This document shows positions 24,869 to 33,559 of a stretch of 64,000 nucleotides of DNA, one piece after another. Numbering within the stretch: position 1 is the stretch's first letter; each line of letters opens with the position of its first letter. The notes under the pieces are model-generated. The model was not told where the DNA came from. It ran no database searches and saw only the letters and a list, made by a program, of their open reading frames with translations. Source of the stretch: an uncultured Verrucomicrobiota bacterium (GTDB taxonomy: Bacteria > Verrucomicrobiota > Kiritimatiellia > CAIQIC01 > Lenti-01); assembly GCA_937872095.1 (NCBI GenBank), contig CALMNW010000022.1, forward strand, positions 52,424 through 116,423. Reading direction: 5' to 3'. Both the position numbers and the translations under genes were made by a program.

Positions 24869-25954
24869 TTACTTGCTTTCCTGCTGGATCACGTTGATCA
24901 AATTCGCGTCCGCGCCGCCGTCGTCGGCGCCGCCGAGGGTCAGCGATTCGTTCGGCATGCCTTCCAGCCGAATGTAGCTGTTGCTGGCCGACTGGCCGAC
25001 GCCGCCGGCGATCGTCGTCGTGGCCTGGGCATCCGCCGCGCTTTGTTCGCGGGCGATGGCCTGCGCTTCCAGTTCGCCCTTGCGCGCGAGCCCGGCGGCC
25101 GACAGTTCCAGGGGCACGTCCAGTTCCATTCCGTCGGCGAACGCCACGCTCTTCTCCCACGTCGCGTAGCCTTCCTTGGTCACGCGCACTTCATGCACGC
25201 CCGGGCGGATCCGGAACGTGCCGGGCGCGGTGCCCATCACGACGCCGTCCACTTCCACCGCGGCGCCTTCCGCCGACGCGTTCACCTTCACGCTCGCCAA
25301 GGCGACTTCCGCCGGGCGGGCGGCTTCGATCTTCGCCAGGCTGCCCTGCACCCGGCCGGCCAGTTCCGCCGCCCCGCGGTCCAGCAAGGTGTTGACCAGA
25401 TCGCCCGTATCCATCTGCAAATAGGCGGTCTGCGCAACCTTCTCGCTCACCGGGATCACGTCGCCGTAGATCTGGGAGCCCTGGTCGCCCTCCAGCACGC
25501 GCAAGGCCAAGCGCAGCGTCGTGACCACGGATTCCTGCGTCAGGCCGTAGGCCTGGACGCTCATCTTGTTTTCGCCCAGCGAAACCAGCGAAGCGAAGAC
25601 CAGGACGTCCGCATCCATCAGCTGCGCGACCCGCAGCGCCGACGCTTCCAGCGACGCTCCGTCGACCGTACCTTCCGACTTCGCCGTTTGCAGCGCTTCC
25701 ACGCCGCGTCGCAGCGCCTGTTCCGATTCCGCGTCGCGCGATTCCACGAAACGGTCCAGCACGTCCTGCGTGCGGATCACGTCGAAACCGGCGTCCCCCA
25801 GCCGCGCGCCGACCAGATCGCCGAAGGCGTCGATTTGGGATTCCAGTTTCGCCCCGGCCCCGTTCTGCACGAACAAGGCCGCTTTCGGCGCGGCCTGCGC
25901 GGCCGTCGCGCCCAGCGCCAGCACCAACCCCATCGTTTTCCATGCCGTTTTCAT
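24869..25954 (-). CDS. PEGA-domain secreted protein
   Basis: 361 residues. Signal peptide MKTAWKTMGLVLALGATAAQA. The N-terminal half resembles CsgG/LpoB-like envelope domains (AFGDLVGARLGDAGFDVIRTQDVL). A PEGA domain at about residues 225-290 follows (VEVDGVVMGTAPGTFRIRPG, HEVRVTKEGYATWEKSV), then an Ala/Gln/Glu-rich helical tail. PEGA domains are surface-associated beta folds. The start at 25954 follows GGAGCGCAACG. It sits between the COG3014-like and YcfL-like genes, so it seems a lineage-specific addition to that operon. Confidence 0.8.
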   Translation of the reverse strand: MKTAWKTMGLVLALGATAAQAAPKAALFVQNGAGAKLESQIDAFGDLVGARLGDAGFDVIRTQDVLDRFVESRDAESEQALRRGVEALQTAKSEGTVDGASLEASALRVAQLMDADVLVFASLVSLGENKMSVQAYGLTQESVVTTLRLALRVLEGDQGSQIYGDVIPVSEKVAQTAYLQMDTGDLVNTLLDRGAAELAGRVQGSLAKIEAARPAEVALASVKVNASAEGAAVEVDGVVMGTAPGTFRIRPGVHEVRVTKEGYATWEKSVAFADGMELDVPLELSAAGLARKGELEAQAIAREQSAADAQATTTIAGGVGQSASNSYIRLEGMPNESLTLGGADDGGADANLINVIQQESK

Positions 25955-25979
25955 CGTTGCGCTCCTTCGCCTGCCATCC

Positions 25980-27449
25980 TCATGGTTGCACGAACACGTG
26001 CGAATATACAGCCAAATCCATGCGGGTGACATAAACGATAGTCGTCCGGCCCGCCTGCAAAGTTACGTCGCCCGACCAGCGCGTGCCGCCGCCGGGGGCG
26101 GTCAGTTCGACGCGCCGGTTGCCGGGATCGACCCATGCGCCAAGCACTTGGACGTGCGCCGGCAGCGTCAGCCAGCTCCGCAAATCGGCCTGTTCGGAAA
26201 GCACGTTGTAGAGCGTCACCGCCAGCCCGGCCCATTCGCCGCCGTTGCCCCCCTGGTCGTGCGCGGCCTTGGCCGCCACCGCCTTGGCCACGGCCCGCGC
26301 CACCTGCCGCGCCAAAATGCCCGGCATCTGCTCTGCCAGCGCCCGCGCCGCCAAGGCCCCCACGTTGCAGATCGGCGCCGTGCTCGCCAGCGCCTGCCCG
26401 TCCAGCGCCACGCGCACCGGCGCCGTCGGCGACGGCACCTCCGCGTAGGTCGGCAGGGCGATCGACCCGATCGAATCCGCCGACGGCAACGGATAGGCGA
26501 GGGAAATCTCCGATTTCTTCGGCACGAACCCGTCTTCGCACACCACCACCAGCCGGGCCTTCCCCGCCAGCGGATCGCTTCCGGCCGCCGGCATTTTCAA
26601 CGCGCGCGGGAAACGCCGCTCGAAATCCTCCAGATCTTCCCGCATGCCCAGCCGCTTGGCCAGCCGCACCGCATCCATTTGCAGATAGATGTTCTCCGGC
26701 GCGATCTCCAGCGCCTTCTTGACGTCGATGTAGGCGTCGTTCGCCTCCCCCAGCATTTCCCAGATCACCGACGACACGTAGAGCGTCGCCGCGTTCTGGA
26801 ACGACGACTTCACCTCGCCCGCCAGCTGGTCGAGCCCGGCATAGACTGCGCCCAGATGCGGGTCCCGCTCGTCGTCCGGCGCAGCCTCGCCTTCCTTTTT
26901 CTTCGCTTTCGCGATTTCGCGTTCGTGCCGCCGGAGCGCCTGGTCCTGCTCGCGGCTCGCCCGGCGGACTTCGACGCCGGCGCCGGTCAGGTCGCCCTGG
27001 GCCAGATAATTCAGCGCCTGGTAGTGGTGCACTAGCGTCCGCTCGTAGCTCGGGGCGCGGTACGGGATCGTCTTGTCGTTCACCAGCATCGCGCTGCCCT
27101 GCGCCGCCGCGCCCCGCGCCGATATCGCGGCCCGGTTGTCCTGGTCCTCCGTCGCGGCGATCGCCGTCGCGAACGCTGCGCGCGACGCCGCGAAATCGCC
27201 CTCCAGCTGGGCCGTGCGTCCCAATTCCATCGCGAACAGTACGCGCGACGTGCCGTTCAGGCGTTTGCCGAACGTCTTCTGGTAGTCCGGCTTCTGTCCC
27301 GTCCGCAGCGGCTCCAGCGTCGTCTGTTCCATCCCCGCCGGATACTGGCTGAACGTGCCGCAGCCCGCCGCAAGCAGCGCCAGCCAACATCCCAGAACCG
27401 GCCCGCGCCATTTTTGCAGGTTGACGGGAATGGAACGGCCTTTCACCAT
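25980..27449 (-). CDS. COG3014-like TPR lipoprotein
   Basis: 489 residues. Lipoprotein signal ending WLALLAAGC. The middle has helical repeats (TAQLEGDFAASRAAFATAI, YQALNYLAQGDLTGAGVEV, VIWEMLGEANDAYIDVKKAL). The conserved C-terminal part (CEDGFVPKKSEISLAYPL, RVALDGQALASTAPICNV) matches the COG3014 lipoprotein family that accompanies LpoB and YcfL. The start ATG at 27449 (or GTG 27446) is only 24 bases from the divergent TatD start, so the two promoters must overlap the neighbouring coding regions. First gene of the envelope operon. Confidence 0.8.
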   Translation of the reverse strand: MVKGRSIPVNLQKWRGPVLGCWLALLAAGCGTFSQYPAGMEQTTLEPLRTGQKPDYQKTFGKRLNGTSRVLFAMELGRTAQLEGDFAASRAAFATAIAATEDQDNRAAISARGAAAQGSAMLVNDKTIPYRAPSYERTLVHHYQALNYLAQGDLTGAGVEVRRASREQDQALRRHEREIAKAKKKEGEAAPDDERDPHLGAVYAGLDQLAGEVKSSFQNAATLYVSSVIWEMLGEANDAYIDVKKALEIAPENIYLQMDAVRLAKRLGMREDLEDFERRFPRALKMPAAGSDPLAGKARLVVVCEDGFVPKKSEISLAYPLPSADSIGSIALPTYAEVPSPTAPVRVALDGQALASTAPICNVGALAARALAEQMPGILARQVARAVAKAVAAKAAHDQGGNGGEWAGLAVTLYNVLSEQADLRSWLTLPAHVQVLGAWVDPGNRRVELTAPGGGTRWSGDVTLQAGRTTIVYVTRMDLAVYSHVFVQP

Positions 27450-27473
27450 AGACCGGAAATCATAGCACCCCCC

Positions 27474-28304
27474 ATGCCTCCGGACAGCCAAAATCTCGTT
27501 TGGATCGACGCCCACAGCCACCTGCAGGATCCGCGCCTCGCGCCGCATCTGCCGGGCGTTCTCGCCCGCGCCCGCGCCGCCGGCGTCCGCCGGCTCCATG
27601 TCGACGGCACCTGCGAGGCCGACTGGCCCGCCGTTTGCGCCTTGGCCGACGCCCATCCGGACCTGATTCTCTGCTCGTTCGGCGTTCATCCCTGGTTCAT
27701 CCGGGACCGCAGCGCCCGTTGGCTGCTGAATCTGCGCGACATCCTCGCCTCCCGCCCGGCCGGCATCGGCGAAATCGGCCTCGACGCCCGCCTGGACGAC
27801 GGTCTCGACGCCGATCGCGAAGCCGTTTTCCGCGCCCAGCTCGAGCTCTCGTACGAACTCGCCCTGCCCGCCAGCCTGCATTGCCGCGACGCCTGGGGCC
27901 CGATGCTCGAAATTCTCCTGGCCCTGCCGCCGCATCCCGTCGGGTTGCTCATCCACGCCTACTCCGGCCCCGCCAACGCCCTCGCGGCCCTCGCGGAAAA
28001 AAACGTGCACGTGTCTTTCGGCGGCACCTTGACGCGCCCCAAGAATGCCCGCGCCCGCGAAAACGCCGCGCGCGCGACCGCCGGCCGGTTCCTGCTCGAA
28101 TCCGACGCCCCCGACCTGCCGCCGACCCTGCCCGAGGACGCGGAAAAGCACTTGATCGGTGACGACGGCAAGCTGCTCTCCGAACCCGCCTACGTCCCCG
28201 CCGTCGGCCAAATCCTCGCGGATCTGCGCGGCACGACGCCCGGCGACATCGCCGCGCAAACCACCGCCGCCGCGAATCGCCTCTTCGCGAAGCTCTTGGC
28301 CTGA
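27474..28304 (+). CDS. TatD-family metal-dependent hydrolase
   Basis: 276 residues. TIM-barrel metal-site motifs are WIDAHSHLQDPRL (HxH), SFGVHPWFIRD (His), GEIGLDARLDD (Glu/Asp), ASLHCRDAWGP (His) and LLESDAPDLPP (Asp). Members are 3'-5' exonucleases or small-molecule hydrolases acting in DNA repair and RNA turnover; the exact substrate is unassigned. I start at the ATG at 27474, not the in-frame ORF-track start. It is divergent from the COG3014-like lipoprotein. Its 3' end is followed by a palindrome array. Confidence 0.9.
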   Translation: MPPDSQNLVWIDAHSHLQDPRLAPHLPGVLARARAAGVRRLHVDGTCEADWPAVCALADAHPDLILCSFGVHPWFIRDRSARWLLNLRDILASRPAGIGEIGLDARLDDGLDADREAVFRAQLELSYELALPASLHCRDAWGPMLEILLALPPHPVGLLIHAYSGPANALAALAEKNVHVSFGGTLTRPKNARARENAARATAGRFLLESDAPDLPPTLPEDAEKHLIGDDGKLLSEPAYVPAVGQILADLRGTTPGDIAAQTTAAANRLFAKLLA

Positions 28305-28378
28305 TCGCTCCATGCCCCTCCAGTCGCCGCCCGCGTCCGATCCGTTACCGCTCTCCCGCAAAATCCATTGCGCCCCGG

Positions 28379-28513
28379 TTTTTACGTAGCGTGGAAACAT
28401 TTTTTCCACGGTGTGGAAAAATCGGGCAACATTTTTACGTAGCGTGGAAAAATCCCGCAAAGTTTTTACGTGCTACGTAAAACTCGCCGAAAGTTTTTAC
28501 GTTCCACGTAAAA
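28379..28513. repeat. Array of five palindromes including TTTTACGT variants and hybrids
   Basis: Units at 28379-28396 (TTTTTACGTAGCGTGGAAA, hybrid), 28401-28421 (TTTTCCAC / GTGGAAAA arms), 28432-28452 (hybrid), 28464-28482 (TTTTACGTGCTACGTAAAA) and 28495-28513 (TTTTACGTTCCACGTAAAA). Hybrids combine a TTTTACGT left arm with a GTGGAAAA right arm. The array lies between the convergent TatD and pseudopilin genes and touches the pseudopilin stop codon. Confidence 0.9.
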
Positions 28514-29143
28514 CTACCGCAGCGTGGACCAGGTCGCGCCGTCGCGCGCCTTGTAGCGGGCGATCACGCCGTTGTCGCCCGTTTTCCGGTACCAGGTGAA
28601 GCCCGCCGTCGGCGCCTTGTTGCTCAGCGCCTTCGCCTTCTGCGGGCGAGGGCCCAGGCTCCAGACCGCCCAGGCCAGCGGGCTGTTCGGCGAGTCGTCC
28701 GCCTTGCCGCTCGCTTCTTGGCACGAAGGAAAATCGGCGGGCACCCAGACGGGATAGCGGTCGGGCTGCATCGACCCGTTCATCCAATACCGCTCCGGCG
28801 CGGCGTATTTGTACGTGCTGCCGGGATGGAACGGGTCCTCGAGCAAGGTCGAGGTTTTCGTCTGCGGGTTGTGCGGCAGGTAGTTGCCGTCGGCCAGTTC
28901 CTGCGGCAATTGCAGCACTTCCTGCTGGTCGATGGCCATGCACGACACCACCACGGGCGGGTAGCTGCCGTGGTCGGCGCGGTACGCTTCCAGCGCCACC
29001 TCGACCGTCTGCAAGTCGGACACGACGCGCGCGACGCGCGCGCGCTCGACCGCGCCCAGCAGCGGCACCGCCGCCAGGGCGGCCAACAGGGCCAGCACCG
29101 CCACCGCAACCACCAGCTCGATCAATGAAAAGGCGTTCTTCAA
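28514..29143 (-). CDS. Type II secretion/type IV pilus pseudopilin-like protein
   Basis: 209 residues. It starts with TTG in a TTGA overlap with the upstream gene. The N terminus LKNAFSLIELVVAVAVLALL is a class III (prepilin) signal with Phe+1 and Glu+5, but has Ala instead of Gly at -1. A long hydrophobic helix and a globular part follow (YRADHGSYPPVVVSC, KYAAPERYWMNGS). Such stand-alone pseudopilin-like proteins are abundant in Lentisphaerae/Kiritimatiellota relatives; no secretion ATPase or secretin is nearby. The last codons abut a palindrome of the array. Confidence 0.82.
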   Translation of the reverse strand: MKNAFSLIELVVAVAVLALLAALAAVPLLGAVERARVARVVSDLQTVEVALEAYRADHGSYPPVVVSCMAIDQQEVLQLPQELADGNYLPHNPQTKTSTLLEDPFHPGSTYKYAAPERYWMNGSMQPDRYPVWVPADFPSCQEASGKADDSPNSPLAWAVWSLGPRPQKAKALSNKAPTAGFTWYRKTGDNGVIARYKARDGATWSTLR

Positions 29144-30225
29144 TCGACCTTTCTCAGGCGATAGGCGCGATTGGGCGCATCGCCGTCGTCTTCGATCACG
29201 ATTACCTTGAGCGGCATGGCGTTCACTTCGCTCCAGGTCTGCAGGCCGTCGTCCGACGCCTCCAGCACGTAGCCTTCGTAGTCCGACGAGAAGCTGACGG
29301 CCATCCGGCCGGCGACGTGGGTCCCGACGTCCAGCGTCGGTCCGATTTCCTGCACGAACAGCTCGTAGCCGTTCGTATAGCCGTTTTCCTGGTTCAGGAT
29401 GCCCACGGCCGAAAACCAGGCCGAGGTGGCCGGCGGCTCGCCCAGATCCGTCAACGGCATCCGCAGCGGCAAGCTGCGGCCGGCGCCGTCGGTCGCCGTG
29501 CAGATTCGCTCGGCCCAATTGGTTTTGCCCCAGCCGTTCGTGGTCGCCAGCCGGATGCCGTCGAGGCGCACGCGCAGGCCCTGCCAATGCTCGCCGCCCG
29601 TCGCGCGCGTCGCGTCGAAGATCGCGCTGTCGTCCGCGTTCTTCAAATCCGCCAGCGTCACAGCTTCCGCCTGGGGCAGGCCCGCGTTCGCTTTCACCAG
29701 GACGACGTCGAAATCGTAGGAAGTCGCGATCCGGTGGTTTTCGTTGATGTTGCGCTTGCCGCCGTAGAACAGCGCCTTGCGGGCCGTCACTTCGATCAGG
29801 TCGCCCTTGCGGAACTTGCGGCCGTTGGCGTCGTATTGCACTCGCCGCATTTCGTTCGTCCAGTCCGCGCCGTAGTCGTTGCCGACCGGGATCCACCCAC
29901 CCATCGCCTCGTAGTTCTGGGCCATCCAGAGCGCGGTGCCGCCGCGATCGCCGGCATCGACGGCCTGGAAAAACACTTGGTACATCCCGCCCGTATATCC
30001 CATCGCCGTGGCCGTCGGATCGTAGGTCGGATCCAGCATCTCCTCCGGATCGTTCACGATCACGCCGCGGATCGCGAAGGGGAAGCTCGTCGGGCTTTCC
30101 ACCCAGGCGGTATAGCCCGTCGAATTCACGGACTGCAATTCCGCGTGCGTCATGACCGCCGTCTGCGCAGACGCCGCCGCGCCGCAGATCATCGCTCCCA
30201 GCGCCGCCATCCAGATCGTTTTCAC
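29140..30225 (-). CDS. Secreted hypothetical protein
   Basis: 361 residues with a GTG start. Signal peptide VKTIWMAALGAMICGAAASA. The body includes GRKFRKGDLIEVTARKALFY, a stretch reminiscent of OB-fold/nucleic-acid-binding secreted domains, and ends in a discoidin-like or FN3-like edge (YEGYVLEASDDGLQTWSEV). I do not recognise a named family. The stop overlaps the pseudopilin start by four bases, so secretion or assembly may be linked. One base separates its start from the nikR stop region. Confidence 0.7.
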   Translation of the reverse strand: MKTIWMAALGAMICGAAASAQTAVMTHAELQSVNSTGYTAWVESPTSFPFAIRGVIVNDPEEMLDPTYDPTATAMGYTGGMYQVFFQAVDAGDRGGTALWMAQNYEAMGGWIPVGNDYGADWTNEMRRVQYDANGRKFRKGDLIEVTARKALFYGGKRNINENHRIATSYDFDVVLVKANAGLPQAEAVTLADLKNADDSAIFDATRATGGEHWQGLRVRLDGIRLATTNGWGKTNWAERICTATDGAGRSLPLRMPLTDLGEPPATSAWFSAVGILNQENGYTNGYELFVQEIGPTLDVGTHVAGRMAVSFSSDYEGYVLEASDDGLQTWSEVNAMPLKVIVIEDDGDAPNRAYRLRKVD

Positions 30226-30226
30226 T

Positions 30227-30667
30227 TCAATGTCCTCGTTCGGTCGTGGTGATCGTCAATTTGCTGTGCTTGACCCCGCGCACGGCGGCCAGCCGGTCCG
30301 CCAAGGTCCGCACCTTGTCCGCCGGGCCGCGCACCGCCAGCACCTCCAGGCAGTCGTGGTGGCTCAGATGCACGTGCATGACCGAGACGATCAAGTTCTC
30401 CGCGTCGTGCTGGAGATCCGTCAGTTTCGCCTGCAGGTTGCGCGCGTGGTGGTCGTAGACCAGCGTGATGGCGCCCGCGATCTCCTGTTTGCCCCGCCGC
30501 GACCGGTGCTCGACCACGTCCGCCCGCACCAGGTCCGTCACCAGCGCCGAGCGGCTCGCCGCCCCCTTCTCCCGGACCAGCTGGTCCAGCTCCTGCGCCA
30601 GGCCGTTCGGCAGGGACAGGCTCAACCTTGCAATGCCGGCCGCCGCCGTGTTATTACGATTGTTCAT
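30227..30667 (-). CDS. nikR: NikR-family nickel-responsive regulator
   Basis: 146 residues. An N-terminal ribbon-helix-helix (ARLSLSLPNGLAQELDQLV, ASRSALVTDLVRADV) precedes a C-terminal ACT-like regulatory domain. Nickel ligands of the family are visible: YDHHAR (His) and SVMHVHLSHHDCLEV (His-x-His plus Cys). It represses nickel-uptake genes when Ni is bound. A perfect TTATTAC/GTAATAA inverted repeat overlaps its start codon, implying autoregulation and control of the divergent gene. No nickel transporter is seen in the window. Confidence 0.92.
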   Translation of the reverse strand: MNNRNNTAAAGIARLSLSLPNGLAQELDQLVREKGAASRSALVTDLVRADVVEHRSRRGKQEIAGAITLVYDHHARNLQAKLTDLQHDAENLIVSVMHVHLSHHDCLEVLAVRGPADKVRTLADRLAAVRGVKHSKLTITTTERGH

Positions 30668-30678
30668 GTTGGTAATAA
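30651..30678. promoter_or_regulatory. Putative NikR operator
   Basis: The perfect inverted repeat TTATTAC-N14-GTAATAA spans the nikR start codon and ends 4 bases before the start of the divergent lipoprotein gene. It resembles the GTGTTAC-N13/14-GTAACAC class of NikR sites described in other phyla. The position would let one repressor block both directions. Confidence 0.7.
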
Positions 30679-30682
30679 TGCC

Positions 30683-31312
30683 ATGAAAAACGGTTTTCTC
30701 AAGTTTATTCTGCTCTTGGCGTGTTTGGTTTCGTGCGCGGCCGCGCCCGATCCCGAGCCCGCGTTCTTCCTCGCGCAAGCCCGCAACGACCCCGAATTGC
30801 GCATCGCCGACGTCTACAAGTGGCTGTTCCACGCGACGCGCGGCGGCGAGCACGCCGTCGCCGATGAATTCGCCGTCCGCAAGTGGCTGGAAACCGAATG
30901 GGCCACGCTCGGTCCGCCGCAGCCGGGCGAACCGCTCTGGACGCCCCTGGCCGCCGACGGCCGCATTGGCCGCCTGAACCTGCGCCCCTACCGCGCGCGG
31001 GGCGGCGATCCCGATGCCCTTCTCGCCGCGTTCGTCCGGGGCGCGGCCGCCTTCGATGCCGATCCGGCCCGGTTCCGCCGCGCCTGGCTCGCCCTCGGCC
31101 GCGAGCTGAAAAAACGGCCCGTCGGCCACTTGACCGCGGCCGAATGGCGCCGGTTCGACCGCGAAATGCGGGCCCACGACTATCCCGCCTGCCACCACAG
31201 TGCCGCATACGAGCGCGCCCGCACCCCCGCCTATCGCGTCCTGCCCGCCGAACAGGCCCAACCCTTGATCCAAACCCTTGCCCGCAAGGGAAAATCAACC
31301 GTTTTCCCCTAA
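30683..31312 (+). CDS. Hypothetical lipoprotein divergent from nikR
   Basis: 209 residues. Signal MKNGFLKFILLLACLVSC with a lipobox-like LVSC. The mature part contains DVYKWLFHATRGGEHAVAD, LRPYRARGGDPDALLAAF and YPACHHSAAYERARTPAYR; the CHH near the C terminus could bind metal. No family is recognised. The promoter must lie within the NikR operator, so a nickel-responsive role is plausible but inferred. No Shine-Dalgarno is obvious ahead of ATG 30683. Confidence 0.7.
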   Translation: MKNGFLKFILLLACLVSCAAAPDPEPAFFLAQARNDPELRIADVYKWLFHATRGGEHAVADEFAVRKWLETEWATLGPPQPGEPLWTPLAADGRIGRLNLRPYRARGGDPDALLAAFVRGAAAFDADPARFRRAWLALGRELKKRPVGHLTAAEWRRFDREMRAHDYPACHHSAAYERARTPAYRVLPAEQAQPLIQTLARKGKSTVFP

Positions 31313-32677
<1,365 letters not shown>

Positions 32678-32700
32678 GCGTCCCTCGCGGTCGCTTCCCT

Positions 32701-32731
32701 CCCCTGCCGCCCCGCGGCAGGGGATTTTTTT
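32701..32731 (+). terminator. Rho-independent terminator of eno
   Basis: A 10-bp stem CCCCTGCCGC / GCGGCAGGGG with a CCC loop is followed by A and seven T. Confidence 0.95.
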
Positions 32732-32812
32732 GCACCCGATGGGTTTTGCCCCGCCGATTCCGGTTGCGCCCGCCCCCGCGCCGGGCCTACATTCCGATTC
32801 AAACATCCTTCC

Positions 32813-33043
32813 ATGACCTCCACCCGCCAGATTTGCATCGCCACGTATCTCGACGACATGCTCGCGGAAGTCGCGCGGACGCGGCTCGAAGCGCACGGCA
32901 TCCCCGCCTTCGTGTCGCGCGACGACTGCGGCGGCATGCAGCCGTTCATGGCGAATATGGGCGGATTTCGCCTGCTGATCGATGCCCTCTACGAAGCCGA
33001 AGCCCGCGAAATCCTCGCCGGCACGTTCCCCGAGATGGATTGA
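32813..33043 (+). CDS. DUF2007-like small protein
   Basis: 76 residues: CIATYLDDMLAEVARTRLEAHGIPAFV then FRLLIDALYEAEAREILA. This matches the DUF2007 'putative prokaryotic signal-transducing' pattern, in which a short alpha/beta domain carries a lead VARTRLEAHGI helix. Function is unknown. The start ATG follows a poor ribosome site. It is followed 18 bases later by a small membrane protein gene. Confidence 0.75.
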   Translation: MTSTRQICIATYLDDMLAEVARTRLEAHGIPAFVSRDDCGGMQPFMANMGGFRLLIDALYEAEAREILAGTFPEMD

Positions 33044-33061
33044 ACCAGAACGCCGCCCGCC

Positions 33062-33352
33062 ATGCCGTCTTTGACCGGTCGAACAATCCGCAACGCCCTT
33101 CCGATCTCCATCGTTTTCCAGATGGTTCTGCTTCTATTCGCCTTTCTGGTGACGGATTGCGGAAATCTGCTGCAAATCTGGGCGGTCACAATGGCCGCAT
33201 ACTGGTCGGGAACCTTGTTGATCATGTTCCGGCGCCCTAAAACGCCGACCCGATTGGACCTGTTTTTAATCCAATGGTCTTTCCCCTTCCTCCTGATTCT
33301 GATCGCCGTTCCGCTTGTGACGTGGATCTGGAAGCTCCGCGGCCTGTTGTGA
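33062..33352 (+). CDS. Small membrane protein, unrecognised
   Basis: 96 residues with three hydrophobic segments (ISIVFQMVLLLFAFLV, IWAVTMAAYWSGTLLIMF and FPFLLILIAVPLVTWIW). Base composition is visibly less GC-rich than its surroundings (many A/T third positions), a hint of different origin. No family is recognised. The gene ends 19 bases before copy B of the nested inverted-repeat element. Confidence 0.6.
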   Translation: MPSLTGRTIRNALPISIVFQMVLLLFAFLVTDCGNLLQIWAVTMAAYWSGTLLIMFRRPKTPTRLDLFLIQWSFPFLLILIAVPLVTWIWKLRGLL

Positions 33353-33370
33353 CCACGCTGGCTTCCGATC

Positions 33371-33527
33371 GGCTTAGAGCATAATCTAAAATACCGTAGC
33401 CCTTGATCATTCCCCCGACGGGGTCGTCGGGGGCTCCAAGGATATGGATGATCGGGCTGTTTGGAGCCGGCACGACCTCGTGCCGGTCTTGCTCAGTGGA
33501 TACAGAATTAAAGAAATCGTTCTAGCC
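33371..33527 (-). repeat. Nested inverted-repeat element, copy B
   Basis: The reverse complement of this block aligns with 11389-11535 over its whole length, including the hairpins CCGGCACGAGGTCGTGCCGG and CCCGACG...CGTCGGG and the TTTGGAGCC stem. Its ends read GGCTTAGAGC and GTTCTAGCC, a short imperfect terminal inverted repeat. It lies between the convergent small membrane gene and the histidine kinase gene, just as copy A lies between convergent genes. Confidence 0.85.
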
Positions 33528-33559
33528 TCGAGCCGCGATTCCCCGCGCGGGAACCATGA

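Noticed and set aside
28379-28513. CRISPR array
   Set aside because: Repeats are palindromes of 18-21 bp with irregular short gaps, not constant repeats separated by unique spacers of constant length, and no cas gene is nearby.
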